Below, in pieces: positions 9,320 to 15,885 of a stretch of DNA of 18,336 nucleotides (position 1 is its first letter; each line of letters opens with the position of its first letter). The stretch is from Mucilaginibacter sp. UBA4741. Its GTDB lineage: Bacteria > Bacteroidota > Bacteroidia > Sphingobacteriales > Sphingobacteriaceae. The DNA lies in NCBI GenBank assembly GCA_002403905.1, contig DHIR01000103.1:1-18336 (forward strand). Reading direction: 5' to 3'. The notes under the pieces are model-generated. The model ran no database searches. It was not told the DNA's origin and was given only the letters and a program-made list of their open reading frames with translations. Made by a program: the position numbers and the translations under genes.

Positions 9320-9435
9320 TTAGGGTATCTGTACCTGGTATAAGTTTTGAGTAGTGAGTTTTGAGTAATGAGTTTAAAAACTTTACTCAAAACTCACAAC
9401 TCAGAACTCAAAACTAACGGAAACAGATACCCTAA
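9320..9435. repeat. inverted heptad-repeat element with 13-bp perfect terminal inverted repeats
   Basis: The outer ends are TTAGGGTATCTGT (9320-9332) and its exact reverse complement (9423-9435). Inside, the left arm carries four 7-nt units: GTTTTGA, GTAGTGA, GTTTTGA, GTAATGA (9344-9371). A spacer of about 15 nt follows (9372-9386). The right arm carries four inverse units: TCAAAAC, TCACAAC, TCAGAAC, TCAAAAC (9387-9414). The 116-bp element almost fills the coxA-ctaA gap and would form a long imperfect hairpin in DNA or RNA. It lacks a U-tract, so it is not a standard terminator. Its architecture matches the element at 13801-13894 although its sequence does not. Confidence 0.8.
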
Positions 9436-9453
9436 TTTGTTAGAAATATTTAG

Positions 9454-10515
9454 ATGAACAATCCCAAATCAAGAAACAGATTCAGAAAGATTAATCTTTT
9501 AAGTATTGCTCTGCTTTTTGTATTGATATTGGCGGGTGGTGTAGTGCGTAGTACCGGCTCTGGGATGGGTTGCCCTGATTGGCCAAAATGCTTTGGCTGT
9601 TATATACCACCAACATCTGTAGCTGATCTTCCGGCTAATTACAAAGAAAAATATATTGAGGGCCGTAAGGCTAAAAATCAACGCTTTGCCAAAACATTGG
9701 ATGTATTTGGTTATAGCGATCTGGCCCGCCGCTTGCGCGAAGACAAATCTATATTGATCCCCGAAGAATTTAATGCAGCTAAAACCTGGACGGAATATGT
9801 TAACCGTTTATTTGGCGCCGCGTCAGGCATATTTTTATTATTGACCGCTATATATTCTTTCAGCTATCGCGATGCTAATAAACTGATACCTTTTTTAAGC
9901 GTATTTAATTTAGTGCTGATAGGTTTCCAGGCCTGGTTGGGCTCCATTGTAGTGTCGACCAATTTGGTGGCGTGGATAATTACCGTACACCTGCTATTGG
10001 CATTGGCCATATTGGCTATATGTATTACAACTTATCATTTAGCAAAAGTTTACGGCAGGCCCAGGCTTAATATAAACCCGATAACACATATAGTTACCGT
10101 TTTTGCATTAGTTATAAGCATCCTGCAAATTACATTCGGTACTGAGGTGCGCGAGAAGATTGATGCGGTATCAACCAGGCTGCAAGGCGGCTACCGGGCC
10201 GACTGGATAAAAAATGCCGGCGACATATTTGAACAACATAGAGATGTAGCAATATTGGTATTGGTTATTAACGTGATGCTGTATGCATTAATTCGCCGCG
10301 CGTTTAACAAGCACTCTTTGCAGCAGCAAATAATGAGCTTTACTTTTTTAATGTTGGCGCTGCAAATTGTTACGGGTATACTGTTATCATACTTTGCTTT
10401 GCCGCCTATGGCGCAGGCTGCGCATATTTTATTGGCCAGCCTGGTATTTGGTGCCCAGTTTTATTTAATGCTTAATTTATACCAGTCGGTTAACATACAG
10501 GGAGGGCGCAAATGA
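9454..10515 (+). CDS. ctaA: heme A synthase CtaA (COX15 family)
   Basis: 353 residues with about eight transmembrane helices. It oxidises the C8 methyl of heme O to give heme A for the aa3 oxidase. The N-terminus has the family motif GGVVRSTGSGMGCPDWPKC (residues about 28-46). A hydrophilic stretch of about 60 residues follows before helix II, longer than in the Bacillus type. Heme-ligand His candidates are His179 (helix IV), His262 (helix VI, EQHRD) and His324 (helix VIII, QAAHILL). In helix II, where the family has ExxHR, this protein reads EYVNR with Asn117 in place of His. ctaB overlaps the end by four bases (ATGA). The start follows the heptad-repeat element; no convincing promoter is seen. 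Confidence 0.93.
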   Translation: MNNPKSRNRFRKINLLSIALLFVLILAGGVVRSTGSGMGCPDWPKCFGCYIPPTSVADLPANYKEKYIEGRKAKNQRFAKTLDVFGYSDLARRLREDKSILIPEEFNAAKTWTEYVNRLFGAASGIFLLLTAIYSFSYRDANKLIPFLSVFNLVLIGFQAWLGSIVVSTNLVAWIITVHLLLALAILAICITTYHLAKVYGRPRLNINPITHIVTVFALVISILQITFGTEVREKIDAVSTRLQGGYRADWIKNAGDIFEQHRDVAILVLVINVMLYALIRRAFNKHSLQQQIMSFTFLMLALQIVTGILLSYFALPPMAQAAHILLASLVFGAQFYLMLNLYQSVNIQGGRK

Positions 10516-11402
10516 AGTGGAGTGATTTTTCAAAACTGATAAAATTCAGGCTAACCTTTTTGGTAGTATTCTCAGCATCTATATCTTTTATAATTGCAGT
10601 GAAAGCTAATGGCGGCAATACCTGGGGTTCGCTATATAGCACAACTATGTGGATCAACTGGTTAAAGCTGGTTGCCGGGGGCTTTTTAGTTACCGGCGCG
10701 GCTAATTGCTTTAATGAAATTATAGAGGTTGACCTGGATAAGCTAATGAAGCGCACCATGGATCGCCCAATGCCAGCCGGACGCATGACTACCGGACAGG
10801 GTTTGGTACTAGGACTAGCCATGGGTATGGCCGGGACCTATATTTTAGGCACGTTAAATATCCTTACCGGTTTGTTATCTGTACTTTCTATTTTATTATA
10901 CGCTTTTGCTTATACGCCGTTAAAGCGTAAATCGCCTATCGCGGTTTTTGTTGGCGCTATACCGGGAGCTTTGCCACCGCTAATTGGTTACGTAGCCGGG
11001 CAGCCACATGGCCGTATAGACGAAATAGCATTGATATTATTTGCCATACAATTTGTTTGGCAGTTTGTGCATTTCTGGGCTATTGCCTGGGTGTTGGACG
11101 ATGATTATAAACTGGCAGGTTTTAGGCTATTGCCAACCGGCAAACGCGACAGAGCCAGCGCTATCATCACCTTTATATTTGCAATAATATTGGTGCCGGT
11201 TAGCTTGTTGCCAACTATTTACCATTATGGCGGTTATTATGTAGGCGGTGTTTCACTGGTTTGCAGCTTGATATTTTTATACCAATCGGCAGGTTTGCTG
11301 CGCACCTTGCAAATAAAGGAAGCGCGTAAACTGATGTTTGGCTCGTTTTTTTACCTGCCGGTAGTGCAGTTAATGTTTTTATTTGATTTTATAGCGAAGT
11401 AG
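10512..11402 (+). CDS. ctaB: protoheme IX farnesyltransferase (heme O synthase)
   Basis: 296 residues, UbiA-type prenyltransferase with about nine membrane helices. It transfers farnesyl to heme b, giving heme O, the substrate of CtaA next door. The first prenyl-diphosphate motif region reads NCFNEIIEVDLDKLMKRT and continues into DRPMPAGRM, typical of the CtaB/CyoE/COX10 branch. The YTPLKRKSP and GAIPGALPPLIGY blocks are also characteristic. The ATG overlaps the ctaA stop (ATGA), which suggests translational coupling of the two heme-modifying enzymes. The first subunit III gene begins three bases after the stop. Confidence 0.95.
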   Translation: MKWSDFSKLIKFRLTFLVVFSASISFIIAVKANGGNTWGSLYSTTMWINWLKLVAGGFLVTGAANCFNEIIEVDLDKLMKRTMDRPMPAGRMTTGQGLVLGLAMGMAGTYILGTLNILTGLLSVLSILLYAFAYTPLKRKSPIAVFVGAIPGALPPLIGYVAGQPHGRIDEIALILFAIQFVWQFVHFWAIAWVLDDDYKLAGFRLLPTGKRDRASAIITFIFAIILVPVSLLPTIYHYGGYYVGGVSLVCSLIFLYQSAGLLRTLQIKEARKLMFGSFFYLPVVQLMFLFDFIAK

Positions 11403-11405
11403 CAG

Positions 11406-11981
11406 ATGGCGCAGACACAACAAGAAGATAAAATAAACCTGGGTGGCAAAAAGTTTATAATGTGGATATTCATTTTCACATCATTCATGCTTTTTGCAGC
11501 GTTAACCAGCGGGTTTATAGTTTATAGCGGTGGCAGCGGGCACGGCCTTAATATTACATTGCCAAGCTCTTTCAGATATAGTACCATAGCATTGGTAATA
11601 AGTAGTATTACTTTGTTCATGGCATCAAGGGCGGCCAAACGGTTAGATTATGATAAGCAACAACGTTTCTTATGGGTAACTATAAGCCTGGGTGTTGCAT
11701 TTTTAATTTTACAGGTATATGGCTGGTACACGTTAGCCTATAAAATGCATATATATTTAGTTGACCCTAATGCAACCCGGTCATTCGTTTATGTAATGAC
11801 ATTTTTGCATTTGCTGCACATTATCGGCGGTATTATATGGCTGATAAGTACATTAAATGGCAGTATTAAGCGAATACCACAAGTGCAGAATTTATATAGA
11901 ATGGAAATGACATCTATTTTTTGGCATTTTCTCGATATTATATGGATTTATCTGTATGTTTTTTTACTTTTGAACCAATAA
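11406..11981 (+). CDS. cytochrome c oxidase subunit III family protein, first copy
   Basis: 191 residues with five predicted transmembrane helices, the short prokaryotic form of the COX3/CtaE family. Family landmarks are TFLHLLHIIGG in the fourth helix (compare TGFHGxHV of canonical subunit III) and the C-terminal FWHFLDIIWIYLY, equivalent to the usual WHFVDxxW block. It is the more divergent of two tandem subunit III genes; the second starts 26 bases downstream. Subunit III carries no redox centre and supports the stability and proton uptake of subunit I. Whether both copies enter one complex cannot be read from sequence. Confidence 0.88.
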   Translation: MAQTQQEDKINLGGKKFIMWIFIFTSFMLFAALTSGFIVYSGGSGHGLNITLPSSFRYSTIALVISSITLFMASRAAKRLDYDKQQRFLWVTISLGVAFLILQVYGWYTLAYKMHIYLVDPNATRSFVYVMTFLHLLHIIGGIIWLISTLNGSIKRIPQVQNLYRMEMTSIFWHFLDIIWIYLYVFLLLNQ

Positions 11982-12007
11982 TTTAATAACGCTATAGCTA
12001 ATTACAA

Positions 12008-12733
12008 ATGAGCGCAACAGTATCACCAATTGATGAAGTAAAAACAACACCATGGTCGGGCGGAAGATCTCCGTTTAAAGTTGAGTATGGTAAAATGATG
12101 ATGTGGTTTTTCCTCCTGTCGGATGCATTCACCTTCTCGTCATTATTGATTTCTTATGGCGCTTTACGTTTTAGCGCACCAACATGGCCATCACCATCGT
12201 TGGTATTCCAATCAGTACCTGGTACATCAATCGAACACGGTGCGCCACTGGTTTTTGTAGGTTTAATGACCTTTATATTAATCATGAGCTCTGTAACTAT
12301 GGTATTAGCTGTTGAGGCAGGCCATCGCAACTCAAAAAAAGAAGTTGTTTGGTGGATGATAGGTACCATTATTGGTGGTTTGATGTTTTTAAGCTGCCAG
12401 GCATTAGAGTGGAACCACTTACATAGCGAAGGCTTTTGGTGGTCTGCTATCCCTAACAAAGAAACTTTACAGGAGTTTTTTAATGCGGGTGTACCATTTG
12501 GCCAACAGCAAATGACATCACACCAGTTTGCGAACTTATTCTTTACTATTACAGGTTTCCACGGTTTCCACGTATTTAGCGGGGTTATCATCAATATCAT
12601 TATCACCCTTAACGTACTTGCCGGTACTTACGCCAAACGCGGCAGCTACTTAATGATTGAAAAAGTTGGCCTTTACTGGCACTTTGTAGACCTTGTTTGG
12701 GTATTTGTGTTTACTTTCTTTTATTTAATTTAA
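12008..12733 (+). CDS. coxC: cytochrome c oxidase subunit III, second copy
   Basis: 241 residues with about five transmembrane helices. It is closer to canonical subunit III: TGFHGFHVFSG in the fourth helix and YWHFVDLVWVFVFTFFY at the C-terminus are classic blocks. A polar insertion between helices 3 and 4 (about residues 140-170) makes it longer than the first copy. It sits between the first subunit III gene and the subunit IV gene, in the usual Bacteroidota order. It probably binds the D-channel side of CoxA. Confidence 0.93.
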   Translation: MSATVSPIDEVKTTPWSGGRSPFKVEYGKMMMWFFLLSDAFTFSSLLISYGALRFSAPTWPSPSLVFQSVPGTSIEHGAPLVFVGLMTFILIMSSVTMVLAVEAGHRNSKKEVVWWMIGTIIGGLMFLSCQALEWNHLHSEGFWWSAIPNKETLQEFFNAGVPFGQQQMTSHQFANLFFTITGFHGFHVFSGVIINIIITLNVLAGTYAKRGSYLMIEKVGLYWHFVDLVWVFVFTFFYLI

Positions 12734-12753
12734 AACAATCTTAACTGATATAT

Positions 12754-13101
12754 ATGTCATCAGAACCTACAGAAGTTCATCACGCCGAAGGCGAGCACGG
12801 AGAAACAATGACCCGCAAAAGAATATGGAAAGTATTTTTCATATTATTAGGCATTACCTGCGTTGAGTTTTTTATAGCCCTTTACCTGGTGCCTAATCAC
12901 CACATGGATATGAAATTTGCTAACCCGGCATATATTATTTTAACACTGGTAAAGGCTTTTTATATTGTCGCTTTTTTTATGCACTTAAAGTTTGAAAAAG
13001 TAGGCTTGGTGTATGCCATATTAGTGCCTATCCTTTTCATCATCGGTTTGATCCTGGTACTGACTAACGAGAGTCACCACTGGATTCATCTGAGGATGTA
13101 A
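12754..13101 (+). CDS. cytochrome c oxidase subunit IV family protein
   Basis: 115 residues with three predicted membrane helices, matching the prokaryotic subunit IV (CtaF/CyoD-like) family in size and in the VKAFYIVAFFMHLKFE block. The N-terminus (HHAEGEHGE) and the C-terminus (ESHHWIH) are His-rich, echoing the His-rich start of CoxA. It has no cofactor and a structural or assembly role in the oxidase. Its stop codon shares one base with the start of the SCO gene (TAATG), so those two genes are probably translationally coupled. Confidence 0.88.
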   Translation: MSSEPTEVHHAEGEHGETMTRKRIWKVFFILLGITCVEFFIALYLVPNHHMDMKFANPAYIILTLVKAFYIVAFFMHLKFEKVGLVYAILVPILFIIGLILVLTNESHHWIHLRM

Positions 13102-13802
13102 TGAATAATTTGAGCACAGCAAAAAAAATTATAGTTCTGGTAATGATATTAGCGTTACCGGGATTTTTATATTATTTGCTCACCGCCCAAGGTAAGAACA
13201 GGTATAAGCCGCTGCCATTTTTTGGGCCGAAAACACTATCAGGCACCAGCCATAAATTTCATGACGAAGTTATTCCGGACACCACTTACCATAAACTGCC
13301 CGACTTTAAACTAATTGACCAAAGTGGTGCTACTGTAACATCTAAAAGCTTTGACAACAAGATATTTGTAGCCAGCTTTTTTTATACGCATTGTCCATCG
13401 GTTTGTAATACCATTAACAAAAACGTTAATGCCTTACTGTCTGATTACGTTAAGAATAACATGGTGTGCTTTGCCTCAATAACGGTCGATCCGGAAAGAG
13501 ACTCGGTAGCGGTATTAAAAAAATATGCACAACAATATAATCCGCCGGGCATAAAATGGTTATTCTTAACCGGCGATACATCGGTTATCTATCCGCTGGC
13601 CCGCAAAGGCTTTTTGGTTAATGCTGTAAAGGTTACTAACGATGATTTTATATACAGTGATAAGCTAATATTGATAGATAAAGAAAAACGCATTAGAGGC
13701 TATTATTCAGGCACATCAGCCAATGATATCACCAAGCTGAACGACGAAATTAAAGTGCTGATAGCCGAAGAGCTACGCAAGAATGATAAACCGCTTTATT
13801 AG
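13101..13802 (+). CDS. SCO1/SenC family copper/thiol protein with altered His site
   Basis: 233 residues. One N-terminal membrane anchor (about residues 9-28) is followed by a periplasmic thioredoxin-like domain. The SCO Cys pair is present as CPSVC (Cys98, Cys102, in FFYTHCPSVCN), and the TVDPERDS and LARKGF regions also fit. SCO proteins deliver copper to, or reduce, the CuA site of subunit II. The third copper ligand, a His expected just before the SxxxxLID strand, is Tyr185 here (DDFIYSDKLILID). The codon is TAC, one base from CAC. The gene is last in the run starting at ctaA, and its stop codon lies at the left tip of the heptad-repeat element at 13801-13894. Confidence 0.9.
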   Translation: MNNLSTAKKIIVLVMILALPGFLYYLLTAQGKNRYKPLPFFGPKTLSGTSHKFHDEVIPDTTYHKLPDFKLIDQSGATVTSKSFDNKIFVASFFYTHCPSVCNTINKNVNALLSDYVKNNMVCFASITVDPERDSVAVLKKYAQQYNPPGIKWLFLTGDTSVIYPLARKGFLVNAVKVTNDDFIYSDKLILIDKEKRIRGYYSGTSANDITKLNDEIKVLIAEELRKNDKPLY

Positions 13803-13894
13803 ATTCAAGAGGCAAGAGTCAAGAATCTAGAGTAGGTTAATTGATAAGTAAAAAATGATAAGATCTTGATTCTTGCGTCTTGATTCTTGTCTCT
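13801..13894. repeat. inverted heptad-repeat element, second type
   Basis: The left arm has four 7-nt units: TTCAAGA, GGCAAGA, GTCAAGA and a degenerate ATCTAGA (13804-13831). An A/T-rich spacer of about 31 nt follows. The right arm has four inverse units: ATCTTGA, TTCTTGC, GTCTTGA, TTCTTGT (13863-13890). It begins inside the SCO stop codon and ends ten bases before the DUF420 ATG, so it fills the whole gap. It would fold into an imperfect hairpin in mRNA between the two genes. No clean perfect outer repeat is visible, unlike the element at 9320-9435. Confidence 0.75.
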
Positions 13895-13903
13895 CAAAAA
13901 AAA

Positions 13904-14476
13904 ATGACTGATAAATTTATATTCCGTTTCGTAGCTGCTGTATCCATATTTGTATTTGTGGTGGTTTTAATATTAAGTATGAAAATATTGCCTAAGCCCG
14001 CAGTATTGCCATCATTTATGCATGTGTTACCCTTGCTTAACGCTTATTTAAATGGTACTTGTAGTATATTGTTGGTTACATCTTTGTACCTGATCACGCA
14101 TGGTAATATTACCTGGCACAAACGCGTTAATATTTTGGCATTTTGCTTGTCATCACTTTTCCTGGTGTCTTACATATTATTCCATTGGTTAGCACCCGAA
14201 ACAAGGTATGGCGATTTGGATGGCAATGGTATCGTGTCTGCTATGGAAAAGGCCGCTGTAGGTAACTTGCGTTATATTTATTTCGTCATATTAATATCAC
14301 ACATTATACTGGCAGCAGGTGTGTTACCGTTAATATTATTGAGCTTTTATTACGGCCTTAAAATGGAAGTGATAAAGCATAAAAAACTGGTAAGATGGAC
14401 TTTCCCGATATGGTTGTACGTAACCGTTACGGGTGTGGTGGTATATATCTTGATATCACCTTACTACCATTTTTAA
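13904..14476 (+). CDS. DUF420 membrane protein with an EF-hand-like loop
   Basis: 190 residues from the ATG at 13904. An in-frame TTG at 13880 lies inside the repeat element and is rejected. Five hydrophobic segments are visible (about residues 7-26, 39-59, 68-90, 124-149 and 164-185). It resembles DUF420 proteins, which occur next to cytochrome oxidase genes and are suspected oxidase-assembly factors; His residues lie in several segments (for example HGNITWHKR, FHWLAP and SHIILA). The loop between segments 3 and 4 contains GDLDGNGIVSAMEK, which fits an EF-hand calcium loop (Asp104, Asp106, Asn108, Ile110, Ser112, Glu115). The function is not established. The context suggests a part in oxidase maturation. 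Confidence 0.82.
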   Translation: MTDKFIFRFVAAVSIFVFVVVLILSMKILPKPAVLPSFMHVLPLLNAYLNGTCSILLVTSLYLITHGNITWHKRVNILAFCLSSLFLVSYILFHWLAPETRYGDLDGNGIVSAMEKAAVGNLRYIYFVILISHIILAAGVLPLILLSFYYGLKMEVIKHKKLVRWTFPIWLYVTVTGVVVYILISPYYHF

Positions 14477-14488
14477 CTTATAATTGGC

Positions 14489-14496
14489 TAAATTTG
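14489..14496 (+). promoter_or_regulatory. possible -7 element directly upstream of the CAMC gene
   Basis: TAAATTTG matches TAnnTTTG and ends two bases before the ATG at 14499, so transcription would begin at or inside the start codon. No TTG lies at the usual -33 distance. It would imply a leaderless mRNA if real; a chance match in A/T-rich DNA is as likely. Confidence 0.2.
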
Positions 14497-14498
14497 TA

Positions 14499-14777
14499 AT
14501 GATGAAAGTGTACAGGTTATTGTTGATTGTTTTTGTTGCTGGCATTTTAGCGTTTAGTGTTGATGTTGTTAAAGCGCAATGTGCCATGTGTACGGCGTCT
14601 ATCGAGTCTAACGCGAAAAACGGGGGGGCATCAGGCAATGGATTGAACCATGGTATAATGTATTTATTAGCTGCTCCCTATTTGGCCGTAGCTATATTAG
14701 GTTATATCTGGTACAAAAAATATCGTCGCAAAAATGTTGATCTGAACATGCGCGATGAGAAACTTAATTTAAATTAA
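14499..14777 (+). CDS. small secreted, membrane-anchored CAMC-motif protein
   Basis: 92 residues from the ATG at 14499 (ATG at 14502 is equally possible; TTG at 14484 is less likely). An N-terminal signal peptide ends near VVKAQ, so the pair Cys28-Ala-Met-Cys31 would lie at the very start of the mature protein. A short Gly/Asn-rich stretch follows (NGGASGNGLNHG), then one membrane helix (about residues 52-70) and a basic cytoplasmic tail (KKYRRK). I recognise this as a conserved uncharacterised Bacteroidota type but cannot name a domain. A periplasmic CxMC next to a SCO gene and the oxidase genes is compatible with copper or thiol handling in CuA/CuB assembly, which is inference. It follows DUF420 by 22 bases. 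Confidence 0.75.
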   Translation: MMKVYRLLLIVFVAGILAFSVDVVKAQCAMCTASIESNAKNGGASGNGLNHGIMYLLAAPYLAVAILGYIWYKKYRRKNVDLNMRDEKLNLN

Positions 14778-14813
14778 AATACATCCATAGCCAATTTAGG
14801 CTTTATTTATAAC

Positions 14814-15158
14814 ATGGCTAAAACATCCAAAACATGGGCAATGTTACATGCCAAATGCCCACGCTGCCGCAGGGGCGATATGTTTACCGGACGAGTTTAC
14901 AGTCTTACCACCAATCGCATTAATTTAGATTGCCCCCGCTGCAATATGCACTTTGAAATTGAGCCGGGTTACTTTTACGCGGCCATGTATGTAAGCTATG
15001 CCTTAAATGTGGGTACATCATTCACCATTGCTATGTTAACCTATTTTATAACAGGTAATACAACTTCGCCGTGGTTATATACCGGTGTTATTATTGGCGG
15101 ATGTTTTTTATTTGCCCCGATAATTTTCCGTGCCTCAAGAGTATTACTTTTGTATTGA
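14814..15158 (+). CDS. DUF983 family membrane protein, C-terminus possibly truncated
   Basis: 114 residues. The N-terminal part has two CPRC pairs (Cys15/18 in CPRCRRGDMF and Cys40/43 in CPRCNMHFE), a zinc-ribbon-like arrangement typical of DUF983. Two membrane helices follow (about residues 53-75 and 84-104). The function is unknown; DUF983 genes often occur near cytochrome oxidase genes. The protein ends FRASRVLLLY, where family members as I recall them continue with about ten more residues including a YDPK-like motif. The +1 frame over the stop codon encodes DYHPKF, so a small indel may have shortened it. Confidence 0.8.
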   Translation: MAKTSKTWAMLHAKCPRCRRGDMFTGRVYSLTTNRINLDCPRCNMHFEIEPGYFYAAMYVSYALNVGTSFTIAMLTYFITGNTTSPWLYTGVIIGGCFLFAPIIFRASRVLLLY

Positions 15159-15198
15159 TTATCACCCAAAATTCATTATCAGCCTTATTTAGATGTAG

Positions 15199-15864
15199 AT
15201 GATACAACAGCAAACCCTTAATTTTTTAAAAGAGCTTGTTGACAATAATAACCGCGAATGGTTTATGGCCAACAAGGACCGATATGATGTTGCACGCGGA
15301 AACGTTATTGATTTTACAAGCCAGTTGATTAAATTGATGCACAAAGTAGATTCGGCATTATCGCCCGAGCTGGATGCTAAAAAATGCGTAATGCGTATTT
15401 ATCGCGATATACGGTTCAGCAAAAACAAAACGCCTTATAAAAATAACTTCGGTATAAGCCTGCCAACATCGGGCACAAAGCTGGGCGGCGCCGAGTATTA
15501 CCTGCATATACAACCTGGTAAATCATTTATAGCAGGGGGTTACTGGATGCCCGAAGCCACGCATTTAAAAGCTATCCGCCAGGAGATTGACTATAATGGA
15601 CATGAACTTACCGCTATTGTTGATGCGCCCGAATTTGTTAAGCTATTTGGCGACTTTAGGAACCAGCAGGATAAATTAAAAACCCTGCCAAGGGATTATG
15701 CCGCCGATAATGAAAATATTGAACTATTAAAGCTAAAAAGCTTTATAGTAATGCACCCTATAAAAGATAAAGACATGATGAGCGGCAAAGCAGCCGAAGA
15801 TATAGCGCAGATATGCACCAAAATATACCCGCTTAATGTATTTTTACGCAATGCAATTGTTTAA
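15199..15864 (+). CDS. DUF2461 family protein
   Basis: 221 residues, soluble, with no signal peptide or membrane segment. The DUF2461 (TIGR02453) blocks are clear: the N-terminal LNFLKELVDNNNREWF, the central MRIYRDIRFSKNKTPYKNN, and the YYLHIQPG/GGYWMP region. The C-terminal half, with KTLPRDYAADN and SFIVMHPI, also fits family members of this length. The biochemical function is unknown. The ATG at 15199 is 40 bases after the DUF983 stop, and an OmpA-like gene follows 21 bases after this stop. Confidence 0.88.
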   Translation: MIQQQTLNFLKELVDNNNREWFMANKDRYDVARGNVIDFTSQLIKLMHKVDSALSPELDAKKCVMRIYRDIRFSKNKTPYKNNFGISLPTSGTKLGGAEYYLHIQPGKSFIAGGYWMPEATHLKAIRQEIDYNGHELTAIVDAPEFVKLFGDFRNQQDKLKTLPRDYAADNENIELLKLKSFIVMHPIKDKDMMSGKAAEDIAQICTKIYPLNVFLRNAIV

Positions 15865-15885
15865 CCTATAAAATCCCGATCCCTG

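Noticed and set aside
9320..9435. Rho-independent terminator after coxA
   Set aside because: The hairpin is long and A/T-rich in its inner part, with no U-tract after either arm. It may attenuate transcription but does not look like a standard intrinsic terminator.
9433..9440. Promoter -7 element upstream of ctaA (TAATTTGT)
   Set aside because: It is one base short of TAnnTTTG and overlaps the repeat end, so it is too weak to annotate.
13801..13894. Possible CRISPR-like repeats
   Set aside because: The units are 7 nt, directly tandem and inverted between arms. There are no unique spacers of normal length and no cas genes.
13880..13903. TTG start for the DUF420 gene within the repeat
   Set aside because: It would translate part of the repeat's right arm. 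The ATG at 13904, directly after an A-run, gives a normal family N-terminus.
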